Positions 30,337-34,811 of a stretch of DNA of 34,811 nucleotides are shown one piece after another (the first letter of the stretch is position 1; each line of letters starts with the position of its first letter). The notes below the pieces were generated by a model. It worked only from the letters and a program-made list of their open reading frames with translations, did not search any database and was not told the origin of the DNA. The position numbers and the translations under genes were made by a program. Source of the stretch: Pseudomonadota bacterium (GTDB taxonomy: Bacteria > Pseudomonadota > Alphaproteobacteria > Acetobacterales > Acetobacteraceae); contig JAJZCG010000024.1 in NCBI GenBank assembly GCA_021846225.1, positions 1 through 34,811 of the forward strand, in the 5' to 3' direction.

Positions 30337-32649
30337 ATGGATATGGTTGCCGGACACTCGCAGACGCTCCCCCCCGCGCTTGAGCGGATTTCCTCGATTT
30401 CGCGCCAGATATGGGCGGACAAGTACCAGCTTAAACGCGCAGACGGAACGCCGGTGGACCGCAGCATCGAGGACAGCTGGCGCCGCATCGCCCGGGCGCT
30501 TGCCGCCGTGGAGACGGAGCCGGCGTTGTGGGAGGACCGGTTTTATACGGCGCTGGAGGATTTCAAGTTTCTACCGGCGGGCCGCATCATCGCGGGCGCG
30601 GGCACCGAGCGGCGGGTGACGTTGTTCAACTGTTTTGTCATGGGCGGCATCGAGGATGATCTCGGCGCCATTTTCACGCATCTGCGCGAGGCCGCGCTGA
30701 CCATGCAGCAGGGCGGGGGCATCGGCTACGACTTCTCCACGCTGCGGCCCAAGGGCGCGGTGGTGAAGGGCGTGAGCGCCGATGCATCCGGCCCGCTCTC
30801 GTTCATGGATGTGTGGGATGCGATGTGCCGCACCATAATGTCAGCCGGGGCGCGGCGCGGCGCGATGATGGCGACCTTGCGCTGCGACCATCCCGATATC
30901 GAGGCGTTCATCGCCGCCAAGCGCGAGCCGGGGCGCTTGCGCAACTTCAACCTCTCGGTGCTGATCACCGATGCCTTCATGGCCGCCGTGGAGGCCGATG
31001 CCGACTGGCCGCTGGTGTTTGGCGGCACCACCTACCGCACCCTGCGCGCGCGCGCGCTGTGGGAGAGCGTGATGCGCGCGACCTATGACTACGCCGAGCC
31101 GGGCGTGCTCTTCATCGACCGCATAAACCAGCGCAACAACCTGTATTATTGCGAGACGATCCACTCCACCAACCCCTGCGCCGAGCAGCCGCTGCCGCCT
31201 TATGGCGCCTGCCTGCTGGGCTCGATCAACCTGGCGGCGCTGGTGCGCGCGCCGTTCACGCCGGCGGCGCATCTCGACAAGGAGGAACTGGCCGGGCTCG
31301 TCGCCGTGGCGGTGCGCATGATGGACAACACCATCGACGCCTCGGGCTTTCCGCTGGAGGCGCAGCACCAGGAGGCCATGGCGAAGCGGCGCATCGGCCT
31401 GGGGCTGACCGGGCTGGCCGATGCGCTGATGATGGTGGGCCTGCGCTATGGCACGCCCGAAGCGGCCGCGGCGGCCGAGCGTTGGGCGCATGAGGTGAAC
31501 CGCGCCGCCTATATGGCCTCCGCCCGGCTCGCGGCCGAAAAAGCGCCGTTTCCGCTGTATGAGCGGGCGGCGTATCTGGCGGGCGAGACCGTGCGCGAAC
31601 TCGATGCCGAGGTACGGGCATTGATTGGTGAGCACGGCATCCGCAATGCGCTGCTCACCTCCATCGCGCCGACCGGCACGATCTCGCTGCTGGCCGATAA
31701 TGTCTCCTCCGGCGTGGAGCCGGTGTTCGCGCATAGTTTCGTGCGCAAGGTGACCGAGCCCGATGGCTCCAAACGCGAGGAGCTGGTTGAGGATTATGCG
31801 GTGCGGCTGTATCGCGCCCAGTTCGGCGCCGATGCGAAATTGCCCGATTACTTCGTGACCGCGCAGACGCTGACGCCGATTGAGCATATCCGCATGCAGG
31901 CCGCGCTGCAGCGCCATGTTGACAGCGCGATCTCCAAAACCGTGAACGTTCCGGCGGATATCGCCTTCGAGGCGTTCCAGGAGGTGTATCGCGAGGCATA
32001 CCGCCAGGGCTGCAAGGGGTGCACCACCTACCGGCCCAACGCCATTACCGGCTCCATCCTCTCGGTTACGCCAGAACCGGCCAGCGAGGCGCAGGCGGTG
32101 GCGGCGGCGGCGGCAATTGCGGTTGTGCCGAATCACTCGCCGATTCCCCGGCCGGGCAAGCTTACCGGCAGCACCTACAAGCTGCGCTGGCTCGACAATG
32201 AGCATGCAATGTACATCACCGTTAATGACATCGAGGAAGACGGGCGGCGGCGGCCGTTCGAGGTGTTCATCTCATCGGCGAACATGGAACATTTCAGCTG
32301 GGTGGTGGCGCTGACGCGGATGATCTCGGCGGTGTTCCGCCGGGGCGGGGAAGTGGCGTTCGTGGCCGAGGAATTGAAGAACATTTTCGACCCGCGCGGC
32401 GGGCAGTGGAGCGGCGGGCGCTATGTGCCCTCACTGATCGCCGCGATCGGCGGGATCATCGAGCAGCATATGATCGAGACCGGCTTTCTGGTTCCCGGCG
32501 GAGATGATGGGCATCAGCCCCATGCCGCCAACCTGTCGGCACCGGCAGGCGCACTTGGCATGATCTGCCCGCAATGCAACCAGCCGGGCGTTACGAAGGA
32601 TGGCGGCTGCCTGAACTGCCACCAGTGCGGCTGGTCAAAATGCAGCTGA
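30337..32649 (+). CDS. nrdJ: Adenosylcobalamin-dependent (class II) ribonucleotide reductase
   Basis: A 770-residue enzyme that reduces ribonucleotides to deoxyribonucleotides using a vitamin B12-derived radical, with or without oxygen. The catalytic loop is NPCAEQPLPPYGACLLGSIN, with Asn279, Cys281 and Glu283. Cys99 in LFNCFVMG is a candidate for one of the redox pair. GGGIGYDFSTLRP and SIAPTGTISLLADNVSSGVEP are class signatures. A TSCPD-type domain follows (about 610-720). The C-terminus is a Cys-rich zinc ribbon/redox tail (CPQC ... CLNCHQCGWSKC). ATG 30337 has AGGA about 8 bases upstream; the frame is open from 30301, but that part is not conserved. Confidence 0.95.
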   Translation: MDMVAGHSQTLPPALERISSISRQIWADKYQLKRADGTPVDRSIEDSWRRIARALAAVETEPALWEDRFYTALEDFKFLPAGRIIAGAGTERRVTLFNCFVMGGIEDDLGAIFTHLREAALTMQQGGGIGYDFSTLRPKGAVVKGVSADASGPLSFMDVWDAMCRTIMSAGARRGAMMATLRCDHPDIEAFIAAKREPGRLRNFNLSVLITDAFMAAVEADADWPLVFGGTTYRTLRARALWESVMRATYDYAEPGVLFIDRINQRNNLYYCETIHSTNPCAEQPLPPYGACLLGSINLAALVRAPFTPAAHLDKEELAGLVAVAVRMMDNTIDASGFPLEAQHQEAMAKRRIGLGLTGLADALMMVGLRYGTPEAAAAAERWAHEVNRAAYMASARLAAEKAPFPLYERAAYLAGETVRELDAEVRALIGEHGIRNALLTSIAPTGTISLLADNVSSGVEPVFAHSFVRKVTEPDGSKREELVEDYAVRLYRAQFGADAKLPDYFVTAQTLTPIEHIRMQAALQRHVDSAISKTVNVPADIAFEAFQEVYREAYRQGCKGCTTYRPNAITGSILSVTPEPASEAQAVAAAAAIAVVPNHSPIPRPGKLTGSTYKLRWLDNEHAMYITVNDIEEDGRRRPFEVFISSANMEHFSWVVALTRMISAVFRRGGEVAFVAEELKNIFDPRGGQWSGGRYVPSLIAAIGGIIEQHMIETGFLVPGGDDGHQPHAANLSAPAGALGMICPQCNQPGVTKDGGCLNCHQCGWSKCS

Positions 32650-32658
32650 ACGGCGCGG

Positions 32659-34101
32659 CTATTTGCGCGCCTGGTGGCCGCTGACAATTTGCGCGGCGGC
32701 AGCTTCCAGGCGCAGGCAAACCAGCACCCCCAGGCAGGTGGCGGCGCCGGCCAGGTAGAAGGCGATCTGGAAATCATGCAGGTCCGGCCTGCCCGCCACG
32801 CCGCCGCGCAGCAGCGCGCTGGTGTTGAGGGCGAAGGCGGCAAATGCCGCGCTCATCCCCATCGTCAGCTGTGATACCATACTGGCGAGGGTGCTGGCGC
32901 CGGTCATGTATTCAGCCGGCACATCCGCAAATTGCAGTGCCGAGAGGCTGGTGTATTGCATGGAGCGGAACGCGCCGCTGATAAAAAGCACGGGAACAAT
33001 GAGCCATTGCGGTGTGTGTGGTGTAAACCACGCGCAGGCGGCCATTGAGGCCGCGGTGAGCACGCCATTGACGATCAGCACCTGACGGAAGCCAAAGCGG
33101 CGCAAAATCCGCGTTGTGAGTGTTTTCATCAACAAATTGCCCGCGAAAAGGCTGAGGAGCAACGCGCCTGAGATGAAGGCATTGAGGCCGAATACCGTCT
33201 GAAACAGCAACGGAAGCAGGAATGGGAGGCTGGAGATGGACACCCGGAACAGCGCGCCGCCCAGGATGCTGATGGCGTAGGTGCGTATGCGCAACGCCGC
33301 AAAATCCAGAAGTGGAAATTTTTTGCGCTGACAGTGCCTGATGGCCAAGCCCCCCAGCACCAGCCCGGCGGCCAGGCAGGCCAGGAGAAAAAGCAAGTCC
33401 GCGCCGCCCCTGCCCAGAGCCTTGCCCAGAGCGTTGAACGCAAACACCAGCGTGGCCAGGCTGACGCCGACAAGAAGAAAGCCGGTGAGGTCCAATGGCT
33501 TGCGCTGCTCTGCCGGGGCATCGGAGAACAGCCAGAGCGCCAGCGCGAAAGCTGCCAGCCCCAGCGGCAGATTCAGAAAAAATATCCAGCGCCATGACGC
33601 ATATGTAACCAGAAACCCACCGGCCAGGGGGCCCAGAACCGGCGCGACCAACCCCGGCCAGACGAGGGTGGCAATCGCGCGCACCAGATCTTCCTTCGCG
33701 GTGACGCGAAGCACGGCAAGCCGGCCGACCGGCAACATTGCCGCGCCGCCAATGCCCTGCAACACGCGCGCGGCCGTGAACATCGGCAGGCTTGAGCTAA
33801 GCCCGCAGAGCAGCGACGCGACGGTAAAAACCAGCACGGCGCCCGCGAATAACCGGCGCACGCCAAATCGTTCCGCGGCCCAGCCGGTGACCGGCATGAA
33901 AACCGCCAGCGCCAGGAGATAGGCGGTTACCCCGATATTCATTGCAACGGCGGAGACATCGAACGCCCGGCCCATCTGCGGCAGTGCGGTCACGAGCACC
34001 GTGCCGTCGAGCATTTCCATGAATGCCGAACCCGCAACAAGCCAGACGATGAACCGCCGGCGCGGCAGACCGGCGGTTGAGGATTTCTGGTGCAGAGACA
34101 T
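32659..34101 (-). CDS. MFS drug/metabolite exporter, DHA2 (14-TMS) family
   Basis: A 480-residue integral membrane protein with about 14 hydrophobic helices, as in EmrB/QacA-type drug:proton antiporters. TM1 has the typical FMEMLDGTVLVTALPQMGRAF (Asp in the membrane). Motif A is GWAAERFGVRRLF and the motif C-like stretch is VAPVLGPLAGGFLV, followed by WRWIFFLNLPLG. The substrate is unknown. No partner membrane-fusion gene is adjacent. The start ATG lies 37 bases from a perfect inverted repeat that could be an operator. It converges with nrdJ, leaving 9 bases between the stops. Confidence 0.9.
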   Translation of the reverse strand: MSLHQKSSTAGLPRRRFIVWLVAGSAFMEMLDGTVLVTALPQMGRAFDVSAVAMNIGVTAYLLALAVFMPVTGWAAERFGVRRLFAGAVLVFTVASLLCGLSSSLPMFTAARVLQGIGGAAMLPVGRLAVLRVTAKEDLVRAIATLVWPGLVAPVLGPLAGGFLVTYASWRWIFFLNLPLGLAAFALALWLFSDAPAEQRKPLDLTGFLLVGVSLATLVFAFNALGKALGRGGADLLFLLACLAAGLVLGGLAIRHCQRKKFPLLDFAALRIRTYAISILGGALFRVSISSLPFLLPLLFQTVFGLNAFISGALLLSLFAGNLLMKTLTTRILRRFGFRQVLIVNGVLTAASMAACAWFTPHTPQWLIVPVLFISGAFRSMQYTSLSALQFADVPAEYMTGASTLASMVSQLTMGMSAAFAAFALNTSALLRGGVAGRPDLHDFQIAFYLAGAATCLGVLVCLRLEAAAAQIVSGHQARK

Positions 34102-34137
34102 TCGGCACGCAGGCTACCAGAAGGATTCGCGCCTATC

Positions 34138-34171
34138 TAGTACTCTGCGTCATGAATGGCGCAGAGTACTA
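34138..34171. promoter_or_regulatory. Perfect 12-bp inverted repeat between the Hint gene and the exporter gene
   Basis: TAGTACTCTGCG (34138-34149) and CGCAGAGTACTA (34160-34171) flank a 10-base spacer. The right arm includes the stop codon of the Hint gene. It is 37-70 bases upstream of the exporter start, so it may be a repressor operator, or a hairpin ending the Hint transcript; no T run follows. Confidence 0.6.
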
Positions 34172-34811
34172 CGCCGTCATCGCCAGACCCTGCGTCAACA
34201 CCTCGCGTAGCGCGCGTGGCAACTGCCGGGCGGATTTTGCGCGCGGATAAGGCATCTCGGCAATTGGCGTTACCGGGGTGGTGCGCTCGTCCCAATTGGA
34301 GAAGGCCATCCGGTCGATATTATCCACGAAACTTTCGGTTGCTAAACCTTCCGAGATCAGTAGCTCGTGGCTCTCCAGCTCCACATGGTAGTAGGAGAAA
34401 TCCTGGATCAGACGTTCGCGCACGATCGTGACACCATTCACCAGCGCTGCGGCTTGTACCAATATGCCGTTCAGGAATACTGCGTGGGCGGGAGACACGC
34501 GCAAGTCGCGCATCGGCAGATTTTCGGCGAGCGCCCCAGCGGCGATACGGATTGGCGCCGAACGCAGCGAATCTGCAAAGGTGGCGGAGACATCCGAGCG
34601 GCCAAGCCAGCGCACCGGCTTTGCCTCGCCCGTGGCGGTGAGCACCAAATCGCCCGCGCGCAACGTCTCCACCCTCACCTCGCCAGCCGGCGTGGCAATG
34701 CGCGTACCCGCGCAGAAACAAAGGGTGGTCGCCGTGTCGGAGGTAATCGTGTAGTTATATTGTTGTATATAGGAGCCATTGTTTACGCCGGTGATGACGC
34801 TATTTATCCCT
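34169..34811 (-). CDS. Hint (Hedgehog/intein) domain protein, N-terminus beyond window
   Basis: The last 213 residues of a longer protein; the frame is open to the window edge. After a repeat-like, Asn/Tyr/Thr-rich lead-in (NNGSYIQQYNYTITSDTATT) comes the Hint_2 domain. It begins CFCAGTRIATPAGEV, continues VETLRAGDLVLTATGEAKPVRWLGR and RVSPAHAVFLNGILV, and ends YYHVELESHELLISEGLATESFVDN. These are hallmarks of PF13403, abundant in Acetobacteraceae surface or secreted proteins, with a Cys near the start and His in SPAH. The domain may cleave itself from the upstream passenger. An internal GTG at 34678 is not the true start because homology extends upstream. Confidence 0.88.
   Translation of the reverse strand, partial: GINSVITGVNNGSYIQQYNYTITSDTATTLCFCAGTRIATPAGEVRVETLRAGDLVLTATGEAKPVRWLGRSDVSATFADSLRSAPIRIAAGALAENLPMRDLRVSPAHAVFLNGILVQAAALVNGVTIVRERLIQDFSYYHVELESHELLISEGLATESFVDNIDRMAFSNWDERTTPVTPIAEMPYPRAKSARQLPRALREVLTQGLAMTA

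Noticed and set aside
30841-32205. 454-codon open frame on the minus strand opposite nrdJ
   Set aside because: It lies wholly inside a well-supported enzyme gene and shows no domain or codon pattern of its own.

Overview
The window is a high-GC piece of an alphaproteobacterial chromosome, most likely from an acidophilic member of the Acetobacteraceae (an Acidocella/Acidiphilium-like organism). This is an inference from gene content: a UPF0262 protein, an adenosylcobalamin-dependent (class II) ribonucleotide reductase, a Hedgehog/intein-type Hint protein, a P3A proton-pumping ATPase and a thiosulfate dehydrogenase operon. No tRNA, rRNA, CRISPR array or complete insertion sequence was seen.

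Layout. At 1-344 (minus) is the start of a lysine/alanine-rich histone H1-like gene. 865-3628 (plus) holds DUF983, UPF0262, mtnA and a DUF2272 lipoprotein, tightly packed and partly overlapping. 3625-7643 (minus) holds pepN, a YfcG-like glutathione transferase and a methyltransferase. 7697-13796 (plus) carries an acyltransferase-like gene, an intergenic palindromic repeat, gltX, and the classic YfgM-like/bamB/der trio. 13876-16249 is an odd pair: half of an amino-acid-binding protein translationally coupled to an acid-phosphatase-type phosphoesterase. 16261-21649 (minus) holds a proton ATPase, a flavoprotein and an ABC-F ATPase.

21860-25351 (plus) is a sulfur-oxidation operon: a Tat-exported DsrE-like protein, an orphan periplasmic binding protein, a c4-like dihaem cytochrome and a TsdA-type dihaem thiosulfate dehydrogenase, closed by a strong terminator. 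It starts divergently from the proton ATPase.

25571-29994 is the most novel part: five exported proteins of unknown function. Two run on the minus strand (a Gln/Gly-repeat protein and a 520-residue outer-membrane beta-barrel) and three on the plus strand (a small secreted protein, a Gly/His/Glu-repeat protein and a Gly-rich protein with a distinct C-terminal domain). Three FNR/FixK-like palindromes sit in front of them, each about 32-33 bp from a plausible -10 element. This suggests one oxygen-responsive cell-envelope module.

30128-32649 is nrdJ with two candidate NrdR boxes exactly 31 bp apart. The window ends with a DHA2-type exporter and a 5'-truncated Hint-domain gene, separated by a perfect 12-bp inverted repeat.
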